A DNA stretch of 5,124 nt, taken from positions 1-5,124 of the forward strand of contig DATDNP010000186.1 of the NCBI GenBank assembly GCA_036518215.1, read 5' to 3'. The notes under the pieces were generated by a model. That model saw nothing but the letters and a program-made list of their open reading frames with translations. It had not been told where the DNA came from and did no database searches. The stretch comes from CF-39 sp036518215 (lineage in GTDB: Bacteria; Chloroflexota; Limnocylindria; P2-11E). Below, in pieces: positions 5,080 to 5,124 of this stretch; the first letter of the stretch is position 1, and every line of letters begins with the position of its first letter. A program made the translations under genes and the position numbers.

Positions 5080-5124
5080 TCGTCCTTGATCCGCAGCACG
5101 GCGAGGAACGCCTCCTGTGGGATC
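5076..5124 (-). CDS. lepA: Elongation factor 4 (LepA), C-terminal end (partial)
   Basis: The last 15 codons of a gene entering from the right edge, reading IPQEAFLAVLRIKDE and then TGA (5078-5076). The PQEAFLA-[IV]-L segment is the characteristic C-terminus of LepA/EF-4, the ribosome back-translocating GTPase. The position just upstream of hemW is a known gene neighbourhood in several phyla. Its stop overlaps the ATG of the 166-residue gene (ATGA). All GTPase domains lie outside the window, so the identification rests on this short but distinctive tail plus context. Confidence 0.82.
   Translation of the reverse strand, partial: IPQEAFLAVLRIKDE

Overview
The window is a high-GC (roughly 70% by eye) bacterial chromosomal segment, densely packed, with several 4-nt stop/start overlaps. 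I see no insertion sequence, phage gene, CRISPR array, tRNA or rRNA. The lineage cannot be fixed from the sequence. A lepA-hemW neighbourhood, a lipoprotein, a Lys/Arg-rich histone-H1-like protein and a DUF2180-type zinc protein would suit a GC-rich soil or sediment lineage (Myxococcota, Gemmatimonadota, Chloroflexota or Actinobacteriota-like), but that is only an inference.

Layout from left to right. (1) Positions 1-765, minus strand: a CRP/FNR-family regulator followed by the start of a response regulator. The two overlap through ATAG, which would give the response regulator an ATA start. (2) Positions 766-822: a 57-bp divergent spacer with two small palindromes and a spaced GGTCA direct repeat. 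(3) Positions 823-1840, plus strand: a two-domain protein (nucleoside 2-deoxyribosyltransferase-like fold plus C-terminal helix-turn-helix). Its 3' end overlaps a 35-residue, extremely basic ORF that looks like a small ribosomal protein. (4) Positions 1844-2775, minus strand: a 72-residue Cys/His zinc-binding protein coupled through GTGA to a 238-residue lipoprotein. (5) Positions 2889-2919: a strong hairpin, probably terminating the next minus-strand gene. (6) Positions 2942-3316, minus strand: a 124-residue protein whose C-terminal two thirds is a KKTTAR-type hexapeptide repeat. (7) Positions 3368-5124, minus strand: the end of lepA, a 166-residue uncharacterised protein and hemW, chained by ATGA overlaps.

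Functionally, the right side links translation (LepA/EF-4) and haem handling (HemW), with an unknown protein between them. The left side is a regulatory cluster: a cyclic-nucleotide-type regulator, a two-component receiver and a putative nucleotide-binding HTH protein. The least ordinary items are the 35-residue basic ORF at 1733-1840, the NDT-like/HTH fusion at 823-1740 and the apparent ATA start at 91. No complete, clearly new multi-gene system can be demonstrated from the sequence alone.
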